This document shows positions 50,724 to 59,566 of a DNA stretch of 64,000 bases, one piece after another; the first letter of the stretch is position 1; every line of letters starts with the position of its first letter. The notes below the pieces were generated by a model that was not told the origin of the DNA, did not search any database, and saw nothing but the letters and a program-made list of their open reading frames with translations. Made by a program: the position numbers and the translations under genes. Source of the stretch: Gillisia xinjiangensis (GTDB taxonomy: Bacteria > Bacteroidota > Bacteroidia > Flavobacteriales > Flavobacteriaceae); assembly GCF_046298265.1 (NCBI RefSeq), contig NZ_JBKAHK010000002.1, positions 186,001 to 250,000 of the forward strand, given 5' to 3'.

Positions 50724-53552
50724 TTAAAATCTCACATATATATTTGCATAATAGGTAGCTCCGTTCCCAAACCAATATCTGGATCCAAATATTGGCTGCT
50801 CTCTCTCCAGGTCTGCTTTTAGCGTTCTAAAATTGGCGTTTCTGGATTGTTCAAAACCGCCGGTTTTATATAATACATCAAAAACATTATTAAGGCTCAC
50901 AAAAAAACCAAGGTAGTATCCGCCTTTTAAAAGCCAGGATTTTCCGCCAATAGCATTCACCAAAATATAATTATCAAATTGTTCTTGTTTTAGAAGGGAT
51001 CTGGCAACATCCGGATCATAATCCAAAAGTGGCAAGCCATCCGAGTCAGTCAAAAAATTGCTGGTTCTGGTCAAAGGGCTTACGTCTGCAAAAGCATGGG
51101 AAAAGAAATTTACCGTTGTCCCAAACCACCAAAATCCGGGATCGCGATATTCAAAGCCTAATTGAGCTGCACGCTGAGGGCCTCCGGCAATTCTGTAATT
51201 TTTCAAATAAGAGGTCCCGTAATTGACAGCTTCTTCAAAATCATCGGAAGTTAAATATAGATTGGGATTATTGCTGAAAGTGAATTGACCCAGAGCGGCG
51301 GCGGCCTTCAGTTTTATGGTGGAGGTTATTTGGGATTCCACTCCAAGCTCTAATCCTATATGTTGCTTATCAATCCCGCTTAAAACTTCCTGAACAAAAG
51401 CAGTTGTGCTGTTTCTTCCCAAGCCTGAAAGCCCATCGGCATAATAAAAAGAGATTTCGGCAGCATCCATTATTTGTGTAAAATAACCGGTTAACCGAAC
51501 CTTAAGCTGTGGAGCTCTGTACCTGTAACTCAAATCTGCAGCTTCTATTTTTTCACTTCTTAATCCTGCCACAACATCATTATTTTGACGGGAATTGGAG
51601 AACGAATTCCTCAAATTTGGTGCTTTTGAATAGTGGGCAGCATTAAAATCGATCAAATGCCTGCCGGTTATCTTATAAGTTGCACCTGTTTTGAGGCCAT
51701 AATCGGTGAAATTGAGAAGCTCACTTTCCCCCAGAGAATTATTTGGAAAACTTCCATTTTGAAAGAGTCCAGTTCGTTGGTAGGAAGTATGGGAAAGATT
51801 TCCGGCCACATAAAGATCGATTGTGCTATATTTAAATTGCGACTGAACAAAACCTTCAACTACATTGGCATTTAAGTCGAAATTGTACTTGAACCGGTCG
51901 CCTTCGGTTGCTATTCTGTTTCGGTTTTGCAAATCACTTTGGGCGATATCCCCTACTGGATTTTCTGCATTCCCTTCGGCAAAAAGATCTACATCCAAAT
52001 AACCGCTTCCTCCAAGAAGATTCTTTACACTGGCAAAATTTTCGCTTTTAAGGTTGGCATAACTAAGTTTTCCATTGATTATAACAGCTTCATTTAAGGT
52101 ATAGGTGAGAATGGAATTCATCCAAATTTGAGTATCATCATTCCGGTCTTCAGCGATTACGTAAATAGAATTTCCTCCATTTTCAATGGAAGTTAGATTC
52201 GCGGAATAAAGCGCTTTCCAATCTAATTGACCATTCTTCTTAAATTCCTGTTGTGAAAGATAGGCGGTGGTATAATTAGGATTCGTAGAGTTCCGAAGGA
52301 AATAACTAGGCAATTTTTGATAATAGGCAGGATCCGGATTACTGCCACCACCAATAAAACTCTCCTGCCCATCTGGCTGTGTTACCAGCCTGGTTCCTCC
52401 AAAATCTATTCGACTGTTGCCAATTTTTCCAAACTGATAGGACAAATTATTATTGATGTGGAGCTTACTGGTGATCTCCCAGAAATGATTCAACATCAAA
52501 ACAGGCTCCTTTATTTCCCGTGTCCTGGAATTCCTGATATCATCTCCCTGATAGCCCCAAAAAGAGTTATACCGCCTGCCTTTCAAATCAAATACTTCCT
52601 GGGTATTTGCGGAAGATTTTCCGCGGATATTCGGAGTATAAAAACCGGTGAAATTAAGGCTGTGATCCTCATTTATTTTCTTTCCCACAGATATAAACAG
52701 CGCATTTGCATCATACAGGCTTCCGTCATTATATCCTTCTTCCGCAAAGCGCCTGGAAGCAGAAAAAGAATACGCCCATCCATTATTCATTTCTCCTGAA
52801 TTATATGTTCCCATTATCCGGCCCTTATAACTGCGGTTTGCCGCAGCATAGGAAACCCTTCCGCCTTTGCTGAAAGCCGAAGCCCGCATAATAATATTGG
52901 TAGTCCCGGCAAGTCCTCCAAAACTGACTTCCGAGGAAGTAAGCCCCATGGAAAACACCTGATTTCGCTGAACATCATTAAGACCACCCCAGTTCCCCCA
53001 TTGCGGCCTTCCATTGAACAACTTGTTCATTTCGATACCATTGATGAGTAATTTCCCATGCTCGCTGTCTAAACCGCGGGGACGGAAAAAAGTAGCACTA
53101 AAATCAAATGCAGCTGCGTTAAGAAAAACATCCCGGGTAGCCTGCAATAATCCTGAAATACTCTCGATGCTCCCTTCATCTTCACTCAGCTCAGCATCCG
53201 AAAGACTGATAATTCCAATCATTGACTGTTCCCGCATCATATCCAATTGGAGCGGGATAATATCAAGGTCCTTATAATTATCACTTATTATAACAGGAAG
53301 GCGTAAGGAAACATAACCAGATTTTAAAAACAGCAGAACCTGATTTCCGGAAGGCAAATTTTCATTTGAAAAAATAAAATGGCCGTTGCTATCGGTGAGC
53401 GTTTTAAAGGTACTACTTTCAATGGAAACCTCTACATTTTCAATCTTTTCATAAGAAGCTGCGTCCACTACAACTCCCTCCAGGGTGCTTTGTGCAGAAA
53501 TATTAAAGCACAAAAAATGCCCTAAAAACAATAAATAATTAGCCCCACTCAT
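50724..53552 (-). CDS. TonB-dependent receptor with carboxypeptidase-regulatory-like domain
   Basis: The 942-residue outer-membrane protein has a signal peptide, a CarboxypepD_reg-like domain (about 24-105, STLEGVVVDAASYEKIENVE), a plug domain (about 110-225, FRPRGLDSEHGKLLINGIEM and GLAGTTNIIMRAS) and a 22-strand-type barrel ending in an aromatic residue (ANIYVRF). It should import a ligand with TonB energy. With the DUF5689 lipoprotein and the divergent secreted endonuclease/phosphatase-fold enzyme it forms a likely uptake unit for phosphorylated or nucleic-acid substrates. Confidence 0.9.
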   Translation of the reverse strand: MSGANYLLFLGHFLCFNISAQSTLEGVVVDAASYEKIENVEVSIESSTFKTLTDSNGHFIFSNENLPSGNQVLLFLKSGYVSLRLPVIISDNYKDLDIIPLQLDMMREQSMIGIISLSDAELSEDEGSIESISGLLQATRDVFLNAAAFDFSATFFRPRGLDSEHGKLLINGIEMNKLFNGRPQWGNWGGLNDVQRNQVFSMGLTSSEVSFGGLAGTTNIIMRASAFSKGGRVSYAAANRSYKGRIMGTYNSGEMNNGWAYSFSASRRFAEEGYNDGSLYDANALFISVGKKINEDHSLNFTGFYTPNIRGKSSANTQEVFDLKGRRYNSFWGYQGDDIRNSRTREIKEPVLMLNHFWEITSKLHINNNLSYQFGKIGNSRIDFGGTRLVTQPDGQESFIGGGSNPDPAYYQKLPSYFLRNSTNPNYTTAYLSQQEFKKNGQLDWKALYSANLTSIENGGNSIYVIAEDRNDDTQIWMNSILTYTLNEAVIINGKLSYANLKSENFASVKNLLGGSGYLDVDLFAEGNAENPVGDIAQSDLQNRNRIATEGDRFKYNFDLNANVVEGFVQSQFKYSTIDLYVAGNLSHTSYQRTGLFQNGSFPNNSLGESELLNFTDYGLKTGATYKITGRHLIDFNAAHYSKAPNLRNSFSNSRQNNDVVAGLRSEKIEAADLSYRYRAPQLKVRLTGYFTQIMDAAEISFYYADGLSGLGRNSTTAFVQEVLSGIDKQHIGLELGVESQITSTIKLKAAAALGQFTFSNNPNLYLTSDDFEEAVNYGTSYLKNYRIAGGPQRAAQLGFEYRDPGFWWFGTTVNFFSHAFADVSPLTRTSNFLTDSDGLPLLDYDPDVARSLLKQEQFDNYILVNAIGGKSWLLKGGYYLGFFVSLNNVFDVLYKTGGFEQSRNANFRTLKADLEREQPIFGSRYWFGNGATYYANIYVRF

Positions 53553-53683
53553 TTATAAATTGCTCATTTACATGATATTAAGTTATAAATTTTATTCCAT
53601 ATTATTTAAAATAATGGTAATTTAATAAGGATGTTTTACAAAAATTCAAGTATGTCCGGTTACAATTACATCTTATACCTGTT

Positions 53684-54775
53684 ATGATACATTCCAAACG
53701 ACTTTTTATATTCCTTCTGATTTTTAGTCATTTCAGCATGACAAGTCAGGAAAAGAAGCACTATCAAATCAGGGCCATCGCATTTTATAACATTGAGAAC
53801 TTGTTCGACACAGAAAATGATCCGTTTACTTTTGATGATGATCGCACTCCGCAAGGAAAAGATGCCTGGACCCTTGAAAAATATAATGATAAAGTGAAAA
53901 ATATTGCCAGGGTACTCTCTGAAATAGGTACAGAAGCCGCCCAAATTCCACCGGCGATCATAGGTCTTTGTGAGTTGGAAAACAGAAAAGTGCTCGAAGA
54001 TTTAATCAATAATGAACATCTTTTAAGCGCTAATTATGGAATTGTACATTATGATTCTCCAGATCGCAGAGGGATTGATGTTGCACTGCTATATCAAAAA
54101 AACCTGTTCACTCCTGTTAATTCTCATTCCAGAAGATTGCTAATTTATGACCTGGACGATCCAACCAAGCGGGTTTTTACAAGGGATCAGCTGGTAGTTA
54201 GCGGAATTTTTGAAGGGGAAAAAATGCATTTTATCGTAAATCACTGGCCATCCAGAAGCGGCGGAGAGAAAAGAAGCAGCTATAAAAGAGAAAAAGCGGC
54301 CTGGCTGAATAAACAAATTATAGATTCCCTGCATCAAATAGACCCCTATTCCAAGATCATCACCATGGGAGATTTCAATGATGATCCAACAAATAAAAGC
54401 ATAAAAAAAGGCTTGCAAACAAAAGCGCATCAAAGCAAAACAAACTTTAAGGAGTTGTTCAATCCTATGGAAAGCATGCATAAAAAGGGCTTGGGGACCC
54501 TTGCTTACAGGGATGGATGGAATTTATTCGATCAAATTATTTTAACCCAGTCGTTCCTTGAACAGGATTATACCAGCTACAATTTTTATAAAGCTGGGAT
54601 CTATAATAAAAATTACCTTATTACCCCGTCCGGGCAGTTTCGTGGGTATCCCTTCAGAAGTTATGATTATGGAGGCTATACGGGAGGATATAGTGACCAT
54701 TTCCCGGTATATGTGTATTTGATAAAAGCAGTTGGAGCCGGAGACAACACAACCACGGTCAACAAACAAAACTAA
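53684..54775 (+). CDS. Secreted endonuclease/exonuclease/phosphatase family protein
   Basis: The 363-residue precursor has a signal peptide (about 1-21) and an EEP domain with FYNIENLFDTENDP, IIGLCELENRKVLEDL (metal Glu), HFIVNHWPSRSGG, ITMGDFNDDPTN (Asp-Asn) and GGYSDHFPVYVYL (Asp-His). It therefore probably cleaves phosphodiester or phosphomonoester bonds outside the cytoplasm. It is transcribed away from the TonB receptor and the DUF5689 lipoprotein, a grouping seen in other flavobacteria. Confidence 0.9.
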   Translation: MIHSKRLFIFLLIFSHFSMTSQEKKHYQIRAIAFYNIENLFDTENDPFTFDDDRTPQGKDAWTLEKYNDKVKNIARVLSEIGTEAAQIPPAIIGLCELENRKVLEDLINNEHLLSANYGIVHYDSPDRRGIDVALLYQKNLFTPVNSHSRRLLIYDLDDPTKRVFTRDQLVVSGIFEGEKMHFIVNHWPSRSGGEKRSSYKREKAAWLNKQIIDSLHQIDPYSKIITMGDFNDDPTNKSIKKGLQTKAHQSKTNFKELFNPMESMHKKGLGTLAYRDGWNLFDQIILTQSFLEQDYTSYNFYKAGIYNKNYLITPSGQFRGYPFRSYDYGGYTGGYSDHFPVYVYLIKAVGAGDNTTTVNKQN

Positions 54776-54927
54776 AACTAGTTCGTGAGCTTATCATCTA
54801 GGATTCCTAAAGAAGATAAATTACAATTATGACAAACCATTATCAGTGGGAATTATTTTCTTAAATATTTGTTAATAGCTTTGATGTTTAGCATATATTG
54901 CGCTAAAATCACAATCTCTCAATAATT

Positions 54928-55398
54928 ATGACTAAAATTTATCTTTTACTTAGTTTGTCCTTGGTATTTATCTCCTTTTCAGGAAATGCACAGGAAGCAG
55001 CTTCCGGTATTGACGGAATGCGGAAAAACGCTATTTCCTTAAATATTTTAGGGACTACTCCAATAGTTGGAATTACATATGACCGTATTGTTTCTGAAAA
55101 TGTGAGTTTTGAAATTGGTGCCGGTCTTCCCAGTATCGGTGTTGGAATGAAATATTTTCCTTCGGGCATAAAGGAGTCCAAATTTTTATTTCACCTTGGA
55201 CTTACCAGTGTTTTTGTTTTCTCAGAAGCATTTGATATTTGGGGAACCAGCGATAAAAGTGGCAGCTTTATGGGTTATCTTCCAATTGGAATTAGCTACT
55301 TTGGGGAAGGGGGGTTTGGTTTAGGAATAGATCTAGGACCTGCAGTTGCATCAGAATTCTTTCCTTATGGTAATGTTAAAGTTGGGTACAGGTTTTAA
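54928..55398 (+). CDS. Small outer-membrane-like protein of unknown function
   Basis: The 156-residue precursor has a signal peptide (ending FSGNAQ, about residue 22) and a short beta-rich domain with glycine and aromatic alternation, ending VKVGYRF as barrel proteins do. I do not recognise a family. The word AATTACATATGACC at 55072-55085 equals part of the leader element but encodes ITYDR and is not a copy. Confidence 0.7.
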   Translation: MTKIYLLLSLSLVFISFSGNAQEAASGIDGMRKNAISLNILGTTPIVGITYDRIVSENVSFEIGAGLPSIGVGMKYFPSGIKESKFLFHLGLTSVFVFSEAFDIWGTSDKSGSFMGYLPIGISYFGEGGFGLGIDLGPAVASEFFPYGNVKVGYRF

Positions 55399-55408
55399 AT
55401 AAGGTCTC

Positions 55409-56485
55409 TTAAAACAGCTTCATTTGTCCTTGTTTGTATTGCTCGTGTAAAGCACAATTAAGCCCCGGAGAGTTTCTACCGGAAAGGTGCTTTTTCTTTG
55501 CGATCTTAAATTGTTGTGCTACCTGCTCCGCAATATTCCCGGAACCTTTCATCCTTCTTCCAAATACGCTGTCATTCAAATTTCCACCATGGCATTCGGC
55601 TATTTGATTTAATACCTTTTCAGCTCTGTCCGGCATTGCTTTTTGGATCCAGTTGGTAAATATTCCTCCAATAGCGCCATTTAAGCGCACCATGGTATAC
55701 CCAACATCCCGTGCTCCTCTTTCGGAAGCTGCCTTCACCAACGGGAATATCTCGTGGCTGTTTATGCCGGGAATTATAGGTGCCATCATAACACTTACAG
55801 GGATATTTTCTGAAGATAACTTTTCAAGTGTTTCAAGCCGCTTTTTTACAGTAGCGGTTCTTGGTTCCAGCAGGCGCCTGGTAGTTTCGTCCAGGGAAGT
55901 GATTGAAAGATGCACTTTTATAAGATCATCTTTAGCCAGTTCTTTTAGGATATCCAGATCCCGCTGAATGAGTGCATTTTTGGTGATTATAGCTACCGGA
56001 TGTTTGTATTTTAAAAATGTTTGAAGCAGTTTCCGGGTGATCTCAAGTCTCTTTTCAATTGGCTGGTAACAATCTGTATTTCCGGATAGCACAATTGGTG
56101 TCACCTGCCATCTTGGGCTTTGCAGCTTCTTTTCCAACAATTCCACCGAATTTCTCTTTACCAGGATTTTTTGCTCAAAATCCAATCCTGCACTATATCC
56201 CCAATATTCATGAGAATTCCTGGCATAGCAGTATACGCAGCCGTGCTCACATCCCTGATAAGGATTCAGCGAATAGCCCATCCCAACATCGGGACTGTTT
56301 ACTTTATTGACGATGGTTTTAGGGAAGGTATCTATTAAAACCGTTTTGGTATTCTGAGGTTCCTCGTCCTCCATCGCGCAATAATTGAGAAAATCATCGC
56401 GGAATTCATGGGTAAATGCATCAAATTTATTTGAAACATTTTCCTGGGCTCCTCGCCCTTTGAGATATGAATTACCATCAGACAT
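55409..56485 (-). CDS. PA0069-family radical SAM protein
   Basis: The 358-residue protein has the radical SAM cluster motif CEHGCVYC (Cys79, Cys83, Cys86) followed by YARNSHEYWGYSAGLDFE, and later VIITKNALIQRDLDIL-like segments and a C-terminal region with RMKGSGNIAEQVAQQF. It is related to spore photoproduct lyase-like and SplB proteins. Its substrate is not known. The start lies 4 bases after a TATTTTTG box within an inverted repeat. Confidence 0.88.
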   Translation of the reverse strand: MSDGNSYLKGRGAQENVSNKFDAFTHEFRDDFLNYCAMEDEEPQNTKTVLIDTFPKTIVNKVNSPDVGMGYSLNPYQGCEHGCVYCYARNSHEYWGYSAGLDFEQKILVKRNSVELLEKKLQSPRWQVTPIVLSGNTDCYQPIEKRLEITRKLLQTFLKYKHPVAIITKNALIQRDLDILKELAKDDLIKVHLSITSLDETTRRLLEPRTATVKKRLETLEKLSSENIPVSVMMAPIIPGINSHEIFPLVKAASERGARDVGYTMVRLNGAIGGIFTNWIQKAMPDRAEKVLNQIAECHGGNLNDSVFGRRMKGSGNIAEQVAQQFKIAKKKHLSGRNSPGLNCALHEQYKQGQMKLF

Positions 56486-56488
56486 AAA

Positions 56489-56538
56489 ACAAAAATATGG
56501 AACATATCCTAATTAAAGGAAATATTCCATATTTTTGT
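56489..56538. repeat. Perfect 14-bp inverted repeat between the enoyl-CoA hydratase and radical SAM genes
   Basis: ACAAAAATATGGAA (56489-56502) and TTCCATATTTTTGT (56525-56538) are exact inverses with a 22-base centre. The arm nearest the radical SAM gene includes TATTTTTG on the minus strand, a -7 promoter match. The structure may be a terminator for the hydratase transcript, an operator over the promoter, or both. Confidence 0.65.
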
Positions 56539-56554
56539 TTGTACAAAATTTTGA

Positions 56555-57337
56555 TTATTCGCCTGGAAAATCAGCCTTTCGTTTGTTAAGAAATGCGGAA
56601 GTTCCTTCTTCAAAATCGGCTGTTCCAAAACATCTTCCAAATTCTTCAATTTCGGTTTCAAAGCCATTAACCCCATCTTCATAATTGGCATTTACTGCTT
56701 TTATTGCAGATTTGATAGCTACCATAGAGTTTTTCAGGATCTTTCCTGCAAGTTCATCAGCAAAATCAAGCAATTCCTCCTGGGAGGTAACATGATTCAC
56801 CAAATTGTATTGCAATGCCTGGTTTGCATCTATCATTCCGGCAGTCATGATCATTTCCATAGCACGGCCTTTACCAACCAATTGCGGTAAACGTTGGGTT
56901 CCTCCATAACCTGGAATTACACCAAGGGAAACTTCAGGAAGTCCCATTTTTGCATTTTCGCTGGCAATCCTGAAATGTGCCGCAAGCGCAAGTTCCAGTC
57001 CACCGCCAAGAGCAAATCCATTGATTGCTGCAATTACAGGCTTTGGAAAATTAGCGATATAATCGAATAAATTCTTCTGACCTTCTGCCGCTAATACCTT
57101 TCCTTCTTCAGAAGAATACCCTGAAAATTCACTTATATCGGCTCCCGCAACAAAAGCTTTTTCACCGCTTCCGGTAAGGATGATAACTTTTACATGGTCA
57201 TCTCCTCCTGCAGCCCAAAATGCTTCGTGAAGTTCCTGAATTGTTGCCTTGTTTAGGGCATTTAATTTTGATGGCCTGTTTACGGAGATTTGCAAAATCC
57301 CATCATTGTTTTCGGTTAAAATATTTTCAAATTCCAT
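56555..57337 (-). CDS. Enoyl-CoA hydratase
   Basis: From the ATG at 57337 the protein has 260 residues beginning MEFENILTENNDGILQISV. A longer frame to 57589 lies over the kinase gene and is not homologous. The crotonase motifs are AFVAGADISEFSG (oxyanion hole), NGFALGGGLELALAAHFRIA, and the two catalytic glutamates in MGLPEVSLGVIPGYGGTQRL. It hydrates trans-2-enoyl-CoA in fatty-acid oxidation or related paths. Confidence 0.93.
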   Translation of the reverse strand: MEFENILTENNDGILQISVNRPSKLNALNKATIQELHEAFWAAGGDDHVKVIILTGSGEKAFVAGADISEFSGYSSEEGKVLAAEGQKNLFDYIANFPKPVIAAINGFALGGGLELALAAHFRIASENAKMGLPEVSLGVIPGYGGTQRLPQLVGKGRAMEMIMTAGMIDANQALQYNLVNHVTSQEELLDFADELAGKILKNSMVAIKSAIKAVNANYEDGVNGFETEIEEFGRCFGTADFEEGTSAFLNKRKADFPGE

Positions 57338-57404
57338 TTCTATACTTTTATTAAAAATAATTTTTATTCTGATAGTTAGTAACGTTTTCTGTGGTTTTAA
57401 AGTC

Positions 57405-58859
57405 CTATTTTGGAAAACGTACAGTAAAGATAGTGCCTTTATTTCTTTTTGAAGCAAAGGTAATGGTACCATTATAGGTTTCCACCAGGTTCTTGACCAT
57501 GGCAAGTCCAAGTCCCATTCCACTGCTTTTTGTGGTGAATTTAGGTTCAAAAACCTTATCCGTATTCTCTGCAGAGATCCCAATCCCATTATCGGAAACA
57601 GAAATGCTTACCATATCCCCTTCATCTTCCACATTTACCAGAATTCTGGGATTTTCAATATCCTGAAGCGCCTGCGTAGCATTTTTAACAAGATTTGTAA
57701 CCACCCGGATTAGCTGCGTTCTGTCAAATTTTGCTAAGATCTCATCTTTTTCTGAAGTAAAGCTGATATAATTTTCATTAAAAATATCCAAAGCCAGTTT
57801 GACAATTTTGGGGACATTCAGAATCTCATTTTGCTGGGCCGGCATTTTTGCGAAATTTGAAAAGGCCGAAGCTATCGCACTCATCGTGTCGATTTGTTGA
57901 ATAAGCGTATTGGTGTATTCCACTACCTTTTTATGAATATTGGGATCCTGGGGATCAAAATTTCGCTGAAAACTTTGAACACTTAACCTCATTGGGGTCA
58001 ACGGATTTTTAATCTCATGTGCCACCTGTTTTGCCATTTCCCGCCAGGCCTGTTCCCGCTCTCCGGTGGCCAATTTAACAGCACTTTCCTCCAGCTCATC
58101 GATCATACTGTTGTATGCCGCAACCAGGGTATAAATTTCTTCTGAAGCATTATCTATCTGAATTTTTTGATTCCGTTTGTCAAGCCGTGTTTCTATGATT
58201 TTTTCAGAAACAATTTTAAGGGATTTTGTGATGTATTTTGACAGAAAATAAGAAAGCAGAATTGCCAGAACTAACATAAATAAGTATACTTCCCCAAGTT
58301 TCATAAGAAAATCATTCAAATCCTTCCGAAGCATTTTATCATCCTGTAAATAAGGCAAATATAGAATTGCAAGCGGCTTAAACTGATTGTCGGTAATATA
58401 GGAATAAGAGGATTGAAACTTTTGGCCATTTACCTCCGATCTTCTCAAAAACCTTTTATCCCTGGATTTTTTAAGCTCCTGAAGTATGTAAGAATTTATC
58501 TGAACATTCGTGGTATCCCTGAAAAATGACTCATTTGATTTTATAAGAAGCTTTCCGTTGAGGTTATAAATATTGAGGTGCATATCATGTACCTGGGACA
58601 TTTCATAGATTTTATCCCGTTCCTTTAGAATTACCGGCATATTTTCGGTAGTCACAATATGCGTGGTATTGCCTAACACAAATTTTATATTCTCCCGTAT
58701 CGCCTGCTCCTTTCGCTCCAAACGCTCCCTGTGATATTCTTCAGATTCGTGTTTATACTGAAAAACCGTTACTCCTGCAATCAAAATGGAAGCCCCTAAA
58801 ACCAATAAGATCATGGAAATGAAAATACGGTTTCGTAAAGAGAGTTTTAATTGTTTCAT
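57405..58859 (-). CDS. Sensor histidine kinase, membrane bound
   Basis: The 484-residue protein has a membrane segment at about 11-31, a periplasmic sensor part (about 32-188) with a HTTVTTENMPVIL-like region, a second membrane segment (about 190-210), a HAMP-type linker, the H-box AHEIKNPLTPMRLSV with the phosphorylated His near 281, and the ATPase motifs LVKNATQAL (N), DNGIGI (G1) and GMGLGLAMV (G2). No response regulator gene is adjacent, so it is an orphan kinase. Its ligand is unknown. Confidence 0.92.
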   Translation of the reverse strand: MKQLKLSLRNRIFISMILLVLGASILIAGVTVFQYKHESEEYHRERLERKEQAIRENIKFVLGNTTHIVTTENMPVILKERDKIYEMSQVHDMHLNIYNLNGKLLIKSNESFFRDTTNVQINSYILQELKKSRDKRFLRRSEVNGQKFQSSYSYITDNQFKPLAILYLPYLQDDKMLRKDLNDFLMKLGEVYLFMLVLAILLSYFLSKYITKSLKIVSEKIIETRLDKRNQKIQIDNASEEIYTLVAAYNSMIDELEESAVKLATGEREQAWREMAKQVAHEIKNPLTPMRLSVQSFQRNFDPQDPNIHKKVVEYTNTLIQQIDTMSAIASAFSNFAKMPAQQNEILNVPKIVKLALDIFNENYISFTSEKDEILAKFDRTQLIRVVTNLVKNATQALQDIENPRILVNVEDEGDMVSISVSDNGIGISAENTDKVFEPKFTTKSSGMGLGLAMVKNLVETYNGTITFASKRNKGTIFTVRFPK

Positions 58860-58903
58860 AGGATTTATACCGGTTGGCTAAAAATATCAATTATCACACC
58901 ATA

Positions 58904-59455
58904 CTAGGCTTTTGGATTCCGTGACCGTATTCTCTTATAAAGCTTAATGCCCATCATTAGGATCACGCTTAAAAGTATGATTCCAATAACGCCATAAATC
59001 CAATTCAATGCATCTCTTAATATCACTAAAAATATAACTGCAAAAAGGATAATGGTAGAACCTTCATTCCATATCCGCATTTGGTTAGAACTCCATTTTA
59101 TAACATCATTCTGTAATTCCCGGAATATCAAATGGCATTTAATATGGTACGCATATAATAACACCACAAAGCCCAGTTTCACCAACATCCAGTCCTGTTC
59201 TACCCAAAACGGCATTATAAACAGTAACCAAAAAGCGAAAATACTGGCCAATATCGCAGATGGCCAGGTAATGATATACCATAGCCGGCTGGTCATTAAT
59301 TTTAATTGACTTACTAAAATAGACTTTTCGGGTTCTGGTTTTTGAGCGGCTTCAATGTGATAGACAAAAAGTCTGGGAATATAAAAAAGCCCGGCAAACC
59401 AGGTGATCACGAAAATTAAATGAAGCGATTTTATATAATTGTAATATTCAAACAA
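58904..59455 (-). CDS. hemJ: Protoporphyrinogen oxidase HemJ (CopD family)
   Basis: HemJ oxidises protoporphyrinogen IX to protoporphyrin IX, the step before ferrochelatase. The 183-residue protein has about five membrane segments, the conserved His12 in IKSLHLIFVITWFAGLFYIP and SRLWYIITWPSAIL. HemJ and CopD-type proteins are related, but this length, these motifs and the nearby hemH and probable hemA favour HemJ. Confidence 0.85.
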   Translation of the reverse strand: MFEYYNYIKSLHLIFVITWFAGLFYIPRLFVYHIEAAQKPEPEKSILVSQLKLMTSRLWYIITWPSAILASIFAFWLLFIMPFWVEQDWMLVKLGFVVLLYAYHIKCHLIFRELQNDVIKWSSNQMRIWNEGSTIILFAVIFLVILRDALNWIYGVIGIILLSVILMMGIKLYKRIRSRNPKA

Positions 59456-59566
59456 AGCGTATGTTTTTTGAGGGATTCTGGCCGGTATCGAAAGAACTTA
59501 TCAAGTTCGATCTCAATACGTTTTAAACAAAGATAGCCATTTGAAAATTTCTTATTCGGAATAATT

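Noticed and set aside
55072..55085. AATTACATATGACC identical to part of the leader element
   Set aside because: It lies inside a coding sequence, encodes ITYDR, and lacks the arms and flanking words.
57338..57589. Longer start for the enoyl-CoA hydratase gene
   Set aside because: The extra 84 codons overlap the histidine kinase gene, are not homologous to the family, and a good ATG with the family start lies at 57337.
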